DNA of 64,000 nt from Lotus japonicus (Eukaryota > Streptophyta > Magnoliopsida > Fabales > Fabaceae): contig NC_080043.1 in the NCBI RefSeq assembly GCF_012489685.1, positions 55,388,289-55,452,288 of the forward strand, given 5' to 3'. This document shows positions 12,660 through 22,857 of the stretch, piece by piece. How positions within the stretch are numbered: the first letter of the stretch is position 1; the number at the start of each line of letters is the position of its first letter. The notes under the pieces were generated by a model that worked only from the letters and a program-made list of their open reading frames with translations, ran no database searches and was not told the origin of the DNA. Both the position numbers and the translations under genes were made by a program.

Positions 12660-13052
12660 ATGGCATCATACATCGTAGCACTAGAAGAGCTGAGAAAGAA
12701 GGCCTTTGAGGAGGACTTGTTCCTGAACATTAGGCATCCAGAGGGTACAAAGACCATCTCAGAGCTAACACGGACACTGCTGGGGGAAGACCTGCGTCCA
12801 GAGTTGAAGAGAGACTTGAGGGAATTTCTTGCCTTCGTGGAGGAGGTGCAAGAACTCAACCAGCTTGAACTCAAGCTGCTGGAAGAAAAAGAGATTTTTG
12901 AAAAGAAGCTCAAGACTGCAGAAGAGATTCTGGAGAGGGATGAGCTAAAAGACAGGCTCAACAACATCCAGTATGCACTGGAGCGTCTGGAGAAGGAGAG
13001 GTCAGAGCAGCGTCAGGAGTGCAGAAGAATGAGGAGGGATCCTCCATTCTAG
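12660..13052 (+). CDS. Antisense ORF of Sirevirus A: 130-aa charged coiled-coil protein
   Basis: A complete ORF running opposite to gag, pol and ORF3, between ORF3 and the 3' LTR. No signal peptide or membrane segment. The N-terminal third starts MASYIVALEELRKKAFEEDL and has an IRHPEGT motif. Residues about 60-125 are rich in Glu, Lys, Leu and Arg with heptad-like spacing, so a coiled coil is likely; the end is basic (RRMRR). Element C has the same ORF at exactly the same length. By eye 11 residues and 9 synonymous codons differ, with no stop or indel, which points to some selection on the protein. Function unknown; I recognise no family. A plausible role in dimerising with gag or ORF3 is speculation. 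Confidence 0.75.
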   Translation: MASYIVALEELRKKAFEEDLFLNIRHPEGTKTISELTRTLLGEDLRPELKRDLREFLAFVEEVQELNQLELKLLEEKEIFEKKLKTAEEILERDELKDRLNNIQYALERLEKERSEQRQECRRMRRDPPF

Positions 13053-13271
13053 GATTTTAGGAAAAAAAAAAAAAAAAGAATGTATGATGTAAAAGCGTTT
13101 ATGATGAATAAGAATAAAAAAAAACAATTTGCAAACATAATGTCAGATATATAGATATATATGCAAAGATAATCACAAACGAACAAAGTAAAGATTAACA
13201 AGAAAGAGCTAGAGGTTAACGAAATAAAACATAGATAAAGGAAAAGAAATTAAAACGAAGAGATCCTAAAG

Positions 13272-16169
13272 CTAGGGTTTATCAGATCGACGTAGAAGTT
13301 CCATCATCATTTGCTTCATTTCAATCAGCAGAGACTCATGAGTGTCAAGACGTTGTTCCACAATGTCGAGTCTGGACGAGTTTGGCTGGGTAGAACTAGA
13401 AGGAACATTCTGAGCAGCATGAGGAGCTAGAGTGGAAGCAGAAGCAGCAGGAGTAAAAACTACAGGTGCAAGTGCTTGGCATCTAAGAGCTTCAGCCTCA
13501 GCTGCAAGTCGTTCTGTCTCTAATCTGGCTTGTTCAGCTTGAGCTGCTGCTTGACGTGCAGCTTCTTCTGCTTGTTCTTTCTTTCTTTTGGCTTCTTCAA
13601 TAGCTTCAAGTAGCTTATGTCTCTGTTCTTGTTCATGAAGAGCCACCCTTCTAGCAAACCTTTGCTTTGCAGCCTCGATCCTCTGACTTCCCTCTGCATG
13701 CAGGAGCTGCATCATAACTGGAACTTGAGCCACTAGCCAAGTGCTCAGATTGTTCCACTCTTCAGCCACATGTTCAGCATTCTCGCTTAGGTCAGTCTGA
13801 CCTTGCACATTGCGTAGCATCAAAGAGGCTTCATGATAGAAAATATTGATGCACTCAGAGAGAGATGTGGGTCGGAGGTGAGTGTAAGGAATTATAGAGA
13901 GGTTGGTTTCAGGAGAGGCTGGGTGATTGCTGCTGTGAGCTTCAGAGGCACGTTGTGGAGAGCCAATGTTAAACATTTGAGCATTTGGTTCAGAGGTTCC
14001 AAGGTGAGGTTCTGAAGTTTCAACCAGAGGATGGGGTGATCTAACTGAGGATTGGTTAGACACAGATTGTTCTGGTTCAGGTTCTGGTTGAATAGGCTCT
14101 TGTTGGTCAGGGGCAGGGTGAGCTTGTTGAGCCAAAGGGTCTGCCTCATGTAAAGGATTGGCCAAGATAGGTTCATCTGGGTCAACTAGACGTTCAGGTC
14201 TAGGGCCAGGATATCTCCTAGGGCTTGGACAAGTGAGATAATATTCTTCTAAGGTAGACACCTTTTCTTTTCTAACTTCCATGAATTTTCGAAGGGATTC
14301 AGAGTTGTTGGAAGGAGAAGAATTAGCAACATTTGTTGGGAAGGATACATGTGTAAGGGCTGTGGAAGAGTCTGTATCCGTGGTTCTGGGAGCCAGACGT
14401 TCTGATGCTCTTGGGACAGAGTGATCAGAGGTTCTGGGTCCAGGTTCTGTTGGGTTAGGCTTTGGTTGCTCATGAATGATGGGTTCAGCAGTTAATGGGT
14501 TGTACGGGATGGTAATGGGAGAGGTTGGTTCATCTGGCCTAGAGGGTTGGTTCTGGAGCAAATTCCAGAGAGGTGCTTCAGTAGGAGAAGGTTGAAAAAA
14601 TGAAGACCTTGGGGAATGTGGTGGAGAGGTGGTTTGTGCAGCTGGTTGGGACTCAGGAATAGGAGTGAGTGGATTTGAAGATTGTTTGAGCATGGCTGAT
14701 ATGGGGAGTGCATCAAATAAATTCAAATCATCATCAGAAGCAACTGCAGACTTACTTGATTGTGCTGATGATCTTGTCACTCTGGCAGGAGTTTCAATCC
14801 TTCTGATCACTTCAGCAGCTGGTTCCACCCGAGTAGGCTTCACCACAATTCTGACCTGCTTCTTCTTCTTCTTAGGAGAAGGAGGACCATCCTCATTATC
14901 ACCATCATCACCATCATCGGGCTTGCTGGTTTCATCATGTTTTCTCTTGGATTGACCAGCCTTCTTCTTTTTGGTCAGAGGAACATCTGATTCCTCAGAA
15001 GATTCTTCTAGGATCATCTTCCTCTGAACTTTCTTCTTGATAGGAGAAGGAAACTCTGGAGCTGGCGGCAGTCTGCTGAAAAATTCATCGAGATCAATTT
15101 CATAGCCTTGAGCCCTTAGGTCTTCAACATAGCACCTAATGGCTTCAGGATTGTCTGCCTGTGTCCACAGAGGGTAGTCATTCAGAGGCACCCTTCTACT
15201 TCTGATTTCAGAAGATGTGTCTTCATGGGCAGGAGCAATCTTCTTCTTGACTAGGCCCATTTTCTTTAGAGAATTCGCAGTGAAGACATCACTGACAATG
15301 GTGGTCAGATCCTCTGTGCATCCAGCATTTACCAGATCTTGACTGAGGCCACTCTCAATGAAGAGATCAGACAACAGTCTCCAAAAGGGAATATACTTGA
15401 TTGCTGACTTGATGGAGGCAGTGGTACGAGACTTCCGGATACACTCCTTCAAGTAGGAGAACAGGAAGTAGGGAAGGCAGATCTTCTTCTTGTTTTGGAT
15501 GAAGAACAACATCGCCTTCTGGTTGAAGTTGATGTAGTCTGGGGAACTGCCCTTTGGTCTCTGGTTTATGCAATGGAGCAAAATCTTGTGCCAGATCCTG
15601 AGCTTGGGATGAAGGTCCATCAATTTGTAATTAGTCTTGTCCGGTTTGTAATTGGTGTACAGGGCCTTGTTGGTCTCATCCTTCGTCTTGGGTTTCAGCT
15701 TCGATTCAGTGAATTGGAAACGATACCCAAGAGCAGTTTCTGCACCCAGCAGGTTCACGAAAGACTTCTCTGTAATGATGATCTTTCTTCCAAGAATGTG
15801 AGATACCACCTGAGTATCATCGCAGTCGGCGTGCTTCCAGAATTCCTTGATCAGTTTGTCATACACCGGTCCTCGAAGCCTGTTGAAGTAATTTCCCCAA
15901 CCTTGAACTTGGACTTCAGGACGAAGATCATACCCATTTGCAGCAAGGTTGTCGAGGTCGAATCTCCATTCTGCTAGTACTTGAAGTTCCTCAGGAGCAT
16001 ATACGCAGTGAACGGCACAGCCCCGTTCTGCAATCGGAATAATCTGCTCTTGAGCTTGACCTTGATCTTGAGTCGGATTCTCAGGACCCCTTTGACCTGT
16101 TGCTAGACCAACTACCATATGAGGGAACTGGGTTGCATCTGCAGTAGCTCTTCTGGTTTGACTCACCAT
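13272..16169 (-). CDS. ORF3 of Sirevirus A (env-position protein, 965 aa)
   Basis: Starts MVSQTRR at 16169. The frame stays open upstream to 16328, but that leader is CT-rich, differs in frame from C, and is not shared with B, so I take 16169. Residues about 90-330 form the conserved block (WGNYFNRLRGPVYDKL, ILGRKIIITEKSF, YINFNQKAML, CLPYFLFSYLKECI, RLLSDLF), like the 'putative plant transposon protein' or 'envelope-like' domain annotated in legume elements. Then come RRVPLNDYPLW, Lys/Asp/Glu-rich stretches with KKKKK, a long Ser/Pro-rich region and a C-terminal Ala/Glu/Arg coiled coil (about 830-910). No clear transmembrane segment or signal peptide, so a true envelope role is doubtful. It lies about 450 bp after the pol stop. 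Confidence 0.85.
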   Translation of the reverse strand: MVSQTRRATADATQFPHMVVGLATGQRGPENPTQDQGQAQEQIIPIAERGCAVHCVYAPEELQVLAEWRFDLDNLAANGYDLRPEVQVQGWGNYFNRLRGPVYDKLIKEFWKHADCDDTQVVSHILGRKIIITEKSFVNLLGAETALGYRFQFTESKLKPKTKDETNKALYTNYKPDKTNYKLMDLHPKLRIWHKILLHCINQRPKGSSPDYINFNQKAMLFFIQNKKKICLPYFLFSYLKECIRKSRTTASIKSAIKYIPFWRLLSDLFIESGLSQDLVNAGCTEDLTTIVSDVFTANSLKKMGLVKKKIAPAHEDTSSEIRSRRVPLNDYPLWTQADNPEAIRCYVEDLRAQGYEIDLDEFFSRLPPAPEFPSPIKKKVQRKMILEESSEESDVPLTKKKKAGQSKRKHDETSKPDDGDDGDNEDGPPSPKKKKKQVRIVVKPTRVEPAAEVIRRIETPARVTRSSAQSSKSAVASDDDLNLFDALPISAMLKQSSNPLTPIPESQPAAQTTSPPHSPRSSFFQPSPTEAPLWNLLQNQPSRPDEPTSPITIPYNPLTAEPIIHEQPKPNPTEPGPRTSDHSVPRASERLAPRTTDTDSSTALTHVSFPTNVANSSPSNNSESLRKFMEVRKEKVSTLEEYYLTCPSPRRYPGPRPERLVDPDEPILANPLHEADPLAQQAHPAPDQQEPIQPEPEPEQSVSNQSSVRSPHPLVETSEPHLGTSEPNAQMFNIGSPQRASEAHSSNHPASPETNLSIIPYTHLRPTSLSECINIFYHEASLMLRNVQGQTDLSENAEHVAEEWNNLSTWLVAQVPVMMQLLHAEGSQRIEAAKQRFARRVALHEQEQRHKLLEAIEEAKRKKEQAEEAARQAAAQAEQARLETERLAAEAEALRCQALAPVVFTPAASASTLAPHAAQNVPSSSTQPNSSRLDIVEQRLDTHESLLIEMKQMMMELLRRSDKP

Positions 16170-16614
16170 TTTTGGAGCGGTTGAAGGTTTAGGTAGAAGA
16201 TGAAGGTTGAAAGATGAAGAGAGATCGAGAGAGAAATCGAGGATAAGCGGTTTTGAAATAGCAAGAGAGAGAGAGAGAGTAAAAACCGGAAGTGAAGGAG
16301 ATCGTGTGTGTATAGTGGGTTTGGACAAATAACCGTTGTTGATTCAAAAAGCAATTTAAAATCAACGGTTGAAAATTAAAGATAGATAGTAACAGTAAAT
16401 ACACATATCACACACAGGAGAGAAGCACATCTACACCCAACATGACAGACTGTCACACGGGCACAAGGAACTATGCATCAGAAATACTGACACACGTGTT
16501 GCTGTCTCAGCTTCAGAGTCAGTACCAATGGGTACACACACTCTGATTGAGTTACCTTCTGGACTAGACATCTTCTGATCAAGAAGTATCATAGTCAGAG
16601 GTTCTGATCCATCT

Positions 16615-19600
16615 TTACTCTGGACAAAAGTCCATGTTCAGATTTTTCAGAATAAAATTAAATCTATCCTCTGCTAAGGGCTTTGTAAAGATATCTGCCC
16701 ATTGATGGTCAGTATCAACAAACTTCAGAATAAGTACGCCCTTCTGTACATAATCTCTAATAAAGTGATACTTTACCTCAATGTGCTTTGCCCTTGAATG
16801 CAAGATAGGATTCTTACTCAATGAGATTGCAGCAGTGTTATCACAATAGATTGGGATATTGCTCTCAAGGATCTGATAATCCTCCAGCTGATGTTTCATC
16901 CAGAGCATCTGAGTGTTGCATATTGCTGCTGAGATATATTCTGCCTCTGCAGTTGATAGTGCAATGGTTGATTGCCTCTTGCTTGCCCATGAGACTAGAT
17001 TGCTTCCCAGAAATTGACAATTTCCAGAAGTACTTTTTCTCTCTGTTCTATCTCCAGCATAATCAGCATCACAATAACCTGAAAGCTTATACTCTGATGT
17101 TTTCTTATACATCAAGCCAAAGTTAGTGGTGCCTTTCAGATACCTTAGGATCCTCTTAACAGCAGTTAAGTGGGTTTCCCTTGGATCTGATTGGAAACGA
17201 GCACATAAATGAACACTAAATAGTATGTCTGGCCTAGATGCAGTTAAGTATAGAAGTGAACCTATCATGCCACGATAGAGCTTCTGACATACTTTACCAC
17301 TTTTATCTTCTTTCTCCAGAATGCATGTAGGATGCATTGGAGTCTTGGCCACTGTTGATTCCAGCATATTGAACTTCTTCAGAAGTTCTTTAGTGTACTT
17401 GCTCTGATGGATATATGTTCCTTCTGGTGTTTGATCAACTTGTATTCCCAAAAAGTACTTTAATTCTCCCATCATACTCATCTCAAATTCAGCCTGCATC
17501 ATCTCAGAAAATTCTTTGCATAGAGATTGATTAGCAGAACCAAATATAATATCATCAACATAAATTTGCACAATTAAGATATCATCTTTATAAGTCTTGC
17601 AAAAGAGAGTTGTATCTACTTTACCCCTTACAAACTCATTCTCCAGAAGGAATGAGCTGAGTCTCTCATACCATGCTCTGGGAGCTTGCTTCAGACCATA
17701 GAGTGACTTCTTCAATTTGAACACATGGTCTGGCTTCTTCTCATCTTCAAAACCTGGGGGGTTGATGAACATAGACTTCCTCTGAAATATAACCATTTAA
17801 GAAGGCGCTCTTCACGTCCATCTGATGTAGAACTATGTTGTGATTCACTGAAAAAGAGATCAACAGTCTGATTGCCTCCAGTCTTGCTACTGGAGAAAAT
17901 GTTTCAGTGTAGTCTATTCCTTCCTGCTGGCTGTAGCCTTGAGCAACTAGCCTTGCCTTGTTTCTGACTACATCTCCTTTCTTATTCAGCTTGTTTCTGA
18001 ATACCCATTTTGTTCCAATTACATGGACACTCTCAGGCTTCTTCACTAAGCTCCAAACATCGTTCTTGGAGAATTGATTCAATTCTTCTTCCATAGCCAG
18101 AATCCAATCCTTGTCCTGAAGAGCTTCATCTATGGACTTGGGTTCAATTAAGGACACCAATCCTTTCAGACTGAGCAAGGTCTCTTCAGAGGGTCTGAAG
18201 GCAGATCTGGTTCTGACTGGTTCGTCTTTGTTGCCCATAATCAATTCCTTAGGGTGAGCTGCAGTGATTCTGCTCTTCTTCAGAGTTTGTGAGTTAGAGG
18301 GACCAGCTTCTTCCTCTGGTTCATCTTCCTCTGGCTCAGCTTCCTCTGGAGCTTTGCCTTTGTCAGAAACATTAATGCTTAAATCTGCAAACTTCTCAAC
18401 TAGCTTTGACTGGTCAGAGTCAAGCTTATCGTTAAATCTAACATGAATAGATTCTTCAATAGTCTTAGCATCAGTATTATAAAATCTAAAACCTTTAGAT
18501 CTCTCAGAATAACCAAGTAATAGACATTTAGAAGACTTAGCATCAAATTTATGCAATCTATCCTTAGTATTGAGAACATAACAAACACAGCCAAAAGGAT
18601 GAAAATAAGAAATGTTTGGTTTTATGTTCTTCCACAATTCATAGGGAGTCTTATTCAGAATTGGTCTCACAGAGATTCTGTTCTGAATGTAACATGCTGT
18701 ATTTACTGCCTCTGCCCAAAAGTGCTTAGCCATGCCAGTTTCTTGGAGCATGGTTCTAGCCATCTCCTGAAGAGTTCTGTTCTTCCTCTCAACAACACCA
18801 TTTTGTTGAGGAGTTCTGGGACAAGAGAAATCATGTGCAATTCCATAGGAATCAAACAGACTCTCAAATTTGTCATTCTCAAACTCTCCACCATGGTCAC
18901 TTCTGACACGCACAATCCTACAAGCCTTCTCGTTTTGCACTTGAGCAATGAAGGTAGAGAACACAGCATGAGACTCATCCTTGCGGGTTAGAAACTTTAC
19001 CCATGTCCAGCGGCTATAGTCATCAACGATAACCATCCCATATCTCTTGCCACCTATAGACTCAGTTTTCACTGGTCCAAAAAGGTCGATATGCAGAAGT
19101 TCCAACGGCCTTGAGGTTGAGACAACATTCTTTGCCTTGAAAGGGACTTTTGTGAATTTGCCTTTCTGACATGCTTCACAAAGAGCGTCTGAAGCGAACT
19201 TCAGATTGGGTAAGCCCCTGACAAGGTTTAGCTTGCTCAGCTGAGAAATCTTTCTCATACTGGCATGCCCTAACCGTCTATGCCATACCCACTGCTCTTC
19301 ATTAACAGACAGAAGGCACTTCACATTCTGAGCCTCCAACTCAGATAATCTGATCTTATAAATGTTGTTCTTCATCTTGCTGTTAAACAGAACAGAGCCA
19401 TCGATTTGACTTACAGCCCGGCAGGACTTTTGATTGAATATAACTTCATAACCCTTGTCAGCTAATTGACTTATAGACAATAAGTTATGTGTTAAGCCGT
19501 CTACCAATAACACATTATCAATGCATGGACTATTATCTACACAAATAGTACCAGTACCAACAATTTTACCCTTTTCATTTCCTCCAAAGCCAACTTCGCC

Positions 19601-19720
19601 TCCAGGTTTAAGTTTCAGCTCTTGGAACATACGCCTTTCTCCCGTCATGTGACGCGAGCATCCACTGTCCAGATACCATGATTGGTGTTTCAGTGGAGCT
19701 ATCAAGGATATCTGCAACAT
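16615..19720 (-). pseudogene. pol: Copia pol of element A (PR-INT-RT-RH) with one frameshift
   Basis: The first ATG at 19720 lies inside the end of gag in a +1 frame. Protease: SWYLDSGCSRHMTG near residue 18. Integrase: HRRLGH..CEACQ zinc finger, then [15 protein letters not shown] and [12 protein letters not shown], giving the D-D-E triad. [22 protein letters not shown] and YVDDIIFGS. RNase [25 protein letters not shown] and [14 protein letters not shown] run of six G (17756-17761; five in C) breaks the frame within RT, so the product stops after about 657 residues and the rest is in another frame (17796-16615). The pol stop is at 16615; ORF3 follows on the same strand. Confidence 0.93.
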
Positions 19721-21518
19721 AGATAATCTTGTCCTTAGGTACCCACTTTCTGGGTCCTTTCTTGTTAGTTACCCCAGAGGTTCTGATCACCTTGGGTGTC
19801 TCAACATGATATTTTAAAGGAATGTTTGCATGATATTTAGACATAGAGAAGGATCCCTTTTTAAGAGGGTTTTTAGCAACTTTAGCAGGTAAAGGATCAG
19901 GCAATATGGTACCAGAGGGAACAAAGCATTCATACAAGGATTTAGCTTTAGACACAGAGGGCTCATTTCTAATTGGTTTAGAATAGCCAATGCCATGCAT
20001 TCCATTTCTGCTTACGCCATAGATCATTGAAGCCATTAAGCTTCTATCCACGCTTTTAGCTAGGAATCTTTGAAAAGACTTTTCATACTTAGACTCATTT
20101 CTACAATCAGAGGCATCACAAGCAACAATTTCTTCTAACTTAGCAATCTGGTTCTAAAGCACAGAGTTAGAATTGATCAAAGCATGATTATCATTTTTCA
20201 AATCAGAAATAATTTTCTCATGTTCAGAAGGAGTCTTGGAAACAACAGATAAGTCCTTTTTCAGCTTCTTATGCTTAGACAATAAGGAGTTATACTTATC
20301 CATGATATCAGACAATGCATGTTTCAGTTCAGAGGTAGAGAAAGAAGCGAATACCTCATTTTCATCGTCTGAGTTAGGATCTCCTTCTGATTCTGAGTCA
20401 GAGTCAACAGCTCCCTTTGACTCTGCTTCCTTGTCTTTGACAATAGCCATGAGTCCTTGGACTTCACCATCAGAGTCAACATCCTCTGACTCTGATTCAT
20501 CAAATGTCACCATCAGACTCTTCTTTGTCTTGAAGTGCTTCTTTGGCTTCTTGTCCTTCTTCAACTTTGGACAGTCACTTTTGTAGTGCCCTGATTCTTT
20601 GCACTCAAAGCATGTGACTTCCTTAAGTGAGGACTTCTTCTGACCTGAGGATTCGGACTTTCCTTTTGCCTTTCCAGAGCCTTTGTATTTGCTCTGCCTG
20701 TGCTTCCAGATGCGGTTGAGTCTCTTGGAGATCAGAGTCAGCTCATCTTCATCAGAATCTTCTGATGCTTCTTCAGATTCCTCTTCTTCAGCTTGAAGAG
20801 CTTTTGACTTCTCAGCCTTAGCCTTTTCAGATTTAGATTTCAAGGCTATGGACTTTTTCCTCAGATCTTGCATCTCTGAGCGCTTCAGCTCATGGCATTT
20901 CAAAATGCTGATGAGTTCTTCTAAACTCATATTCTCAACATCTCTCGTGAGCTCTATTGAAGTCACTAAAGGCATCCAACTTTCAGGAAGACACCTGATG
21001 ACCCTTATGACATGATCTTTTGTTGTGTAGCTCTTGTTGAGAGGTCGTATGCCAGCTACAAGCAACTGAAATCTGGAGAACATTTCTTCAATGGACTCAT
21101 TTGGCTCCATGATGAAGGATTCATACTTTTGGATCAAAGACAATGCCTTTGATTCTTTGACTTTCTTGTTTCCTTCATGAGACATCTTCAGAGATTCGAA
21201 AATGCCTTTCGCAAACTCACGATCTGTAATCTTCTGGTACTCTTCATAGGATATAGCACTTAGAAGAATTGTTCTTGCTTTGTGATGTTGTGAGTACAGC
21301 TTCTTTTGATCTGCAGTCATTTCTGATCTTGGGATCTTCTTGCCATCTGCATCAACTGGACGCTCGTAGCCATCCATAATAATATCCCAGAGATCTGCAT
21401 CGAAACCCAGAAAGAAACTTTCCAGTCTATCTTTCCAATATTCGAACCTTTGACCGTCGAACATAGGAGGCTTTGCATTGTAACCATCTCTTTGAGTTTC
21501 ACTGGTGGTGGCAGCCAT
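19608..21518 (-). pseudogene. gag: Copia gag of element A with a nonsense codon
   Basis: A 636-codon reading frame from ATG 21518, identical in plan to the intact gag of C. The N-terminal part (about 20-230) is the Copia gag fold (FDGQRFEYWKDRL, EEMFSRFQLL). A Lys/Glu/Ser-rich linker precedes a CCHC zinc knuckle at about residues 303-316 (CFECKESGHYKSDCP) that would bind element RNA. A TAG at 20154-20156 replaces a Lys codon (AAG in C) at about residue 455, after the knuckle. The last third (20051-19608) remains open and ends AYVPRAET. Truncated gag could perhaps still assemble. Confidence 0.92.
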
Positions 21519-21577
21519 TGTTTTTCACACCGGCCCGGATCACTGAACACTGTTAGGTGTGGTAATTAGAACTTGCG

Positions 21578-21588
21578 CTCTGATACCA
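21578..21588 (-). other. Primer-binding site, element A
   Basis: The minus strand reads TGGTATCAGAG (initiator tRNA-Met), two bases inside the 5' LTR. Confidence 0.88.
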
Positions 21589-21590
21589 AT

Positions 21591-22796
21591 TGAAGGTATG
21601 AAAAACGGTAGAAAGGGGGGGTTTGAATAACGTTTTCAAGATAAAGCTTCCACCTTAAAGATTTTGACAAATCTTTCGAGAACTTAAGTGCTAAAGATAA
21701 GAGATAGAAAAGCACACAAGGATTTTATCCTGGTTCACTTGATAAATCACTCAAGCTACTCCAGTCCACCCGTTAAGGTGATTTCTTCCTTCTTAGAATG
21801 AAGGCAATCCACTAATCAGGTAAGAGTTACAACTGCACTTGAAACCTACAAGTGACTAACAATTACACTGACTTAGCTCACACTAAGATTCACTCTCTTA
21901 GTCTTCTCTAGGATCCGATCAACCTTGATCTCCTAAAGGAACTAAACAAACTGTTTATCAAAGAATTGTTTACAAGAGATTTGCTTCTAAAAAGCTAATA
22001 GTAAACTCAATGAATTTCAGATGAAAGAAAGCTTAGAAGAATTTGAAATTGTCTTGCGCGTATGTGAATGCTACTCGCCGCTTCTTTCAGTCTTCAGCCT
22101 CTTTATATACTCCAAGGATTAGGGTTGAGCGTTGCATGGGAAATGCTACCATTGGAGGGCAGTTCTGGAAAATCCAGCTTCTGCTGTGTCTGAGACTGTT
22201 AGGTAGGTCGTCAGGAAAGTACAGTTGCTTTTGTACTTGGATAGCGACTTGACCTTTAAACCTAGGAGACTTCTGATCAGGAGAGAGCTTCATGTTGGAA
22301 CTTGTGATGCCGGTTGACCAGAGTCAGAGGGAAAGCCCAGATCCTCTGACCATTGTTTCTTCTGATTCTGAACTCAGAGGGAAGTACATGGTCTTTAGAG
22401 TATCTTGCTTCTGGACATCAGAATTTCACTAATCAGCTTCTGGATCTTCAGAGTCTTCTACACCATCAGAATATCTGAGCCTTCAGAGTTTCTTGGTTAT
22501 CAGACTTTCTGGATCTTCAGAACTTCTAGTGACTGAGTCCACATCAGAGTTTGTATAACTTCAGAACTTCTGAAGCTTTTCCACTGTTCATACTGAACAT
22601 GGTGAATGCGAAAGCGTTGCTTGGGTTGCTCTTTAACACAGTGCTTCTGATTTGTGTGAGATTGAGTTGAGGTCAGAGCCTGTAAATAGCACACTCAGAA
22701 AAACACGTTAGAGTACCACAATTGTTCATATCAAAAGGTTAACTTGTAATCATCAAAACATAGAGTTGTACTACTAGATCAAAACTTGATCTTACA
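21591..22796 (-). repeat. 5' LTR of element A
   Basis: 1206 bp, same borders as the 3' LTR. TATA box on the minus strand at 22099-22110. Followed by TAGTT, the duplicated target. Confidence 0.95.
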
Positions 22797-22801
22797 TAGT
22801 T

Positions 22802-22857
22802 AACATGTAATCATCAAAACATAGAGTTGTACTACATGACCAAATCTTGGTCTTACA
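22802..22857 (-). repeat. 5' LTR of element B, outer end beyond element A
   Basis: AACATGTAATCATCAAAACA through TCTTACA aligns with the outer end of the LTR of element A, but with different bases (for example CATGACC where A has CTAGATC). It continues B's LTR after the TAGTT duplication at 22797-22801. It meets LINE sequence at 22858. Confidence 0.85.

Larger units (their letters stand above)
10653..22796 (-). mobile_element. Complete Sirevirus-type Copia element A (12,144 bp)
   Basis: Two 1206-bp LTRs (10653-11858 and 21591-22796), TG..CA ends, Met-tRNA primer site, polypurine tract, gag, pol, ORF3 and an antisense ORF. TSD TAGTT is at 10648-10652 and 22797-22801. It sits in the 5' LTR of its relative B, in the same orientation. 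By eye about 15 mismatches separate the two LTRs (around 1.2%), so it is fairly recent but older than C. Lesions: a TAG in gag (20154-20156) and one extra G in pol (run 17756-17761). The env-position ORF plus long gag and the multiple polypurine tracts fit the Sirevirus (SIRE/Maximus) lineage. Confidence 0.95.
1..22857 (-). mobile_element. Sirevirus-type Copia element B, left end outside window, nested by others
   Basis: Order on the minus strand is 5' LTR (9541-10652 plus 22802-22857), tRNA-Met-type primer site, gag, pol and ORF3, the same plan as elements A and C. Its 3' LTR and any antisense ORF lie left of position 1. It is older than A and C: gag and pol are broken by stops and indels, and three other elements sit inside it (900-2221, 2764-3748, 10653-22796). 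The right border TCTTACA|GAATG abuts LINE sequence, so B inserted into LINE E; the matching left TSD is off-window. Family assignment rests on clear protein similarity to A and C in the same window. Confidence 0.9.

Noticed and set aside
14629..14955. Plus-strand ORFs opposite ORF3 (also 15495-15977 and 30303-30635, 31175-31786)
   Set aside because: Composition mirrors the Ser/Pro- and Lys-rich ORF3 on the other strand; lengths differ between A and C.
16170..16328. Upstream extension of ORF3 with a hydrophobic Leu/Ser-rich stretch resembling a signal peptide
   Set aside because: CT-rich leader translated in different frames in A and C because of a GA-repeat length change; element B starts at the MVSQ-equivalent ATG.
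18551..18991. 146-aa plus-strand ORF opposite integrase, repeated at 34229-34669
   Set aside because: Shadow of pol; conserved only through the pol reading frame, and broken in element B.
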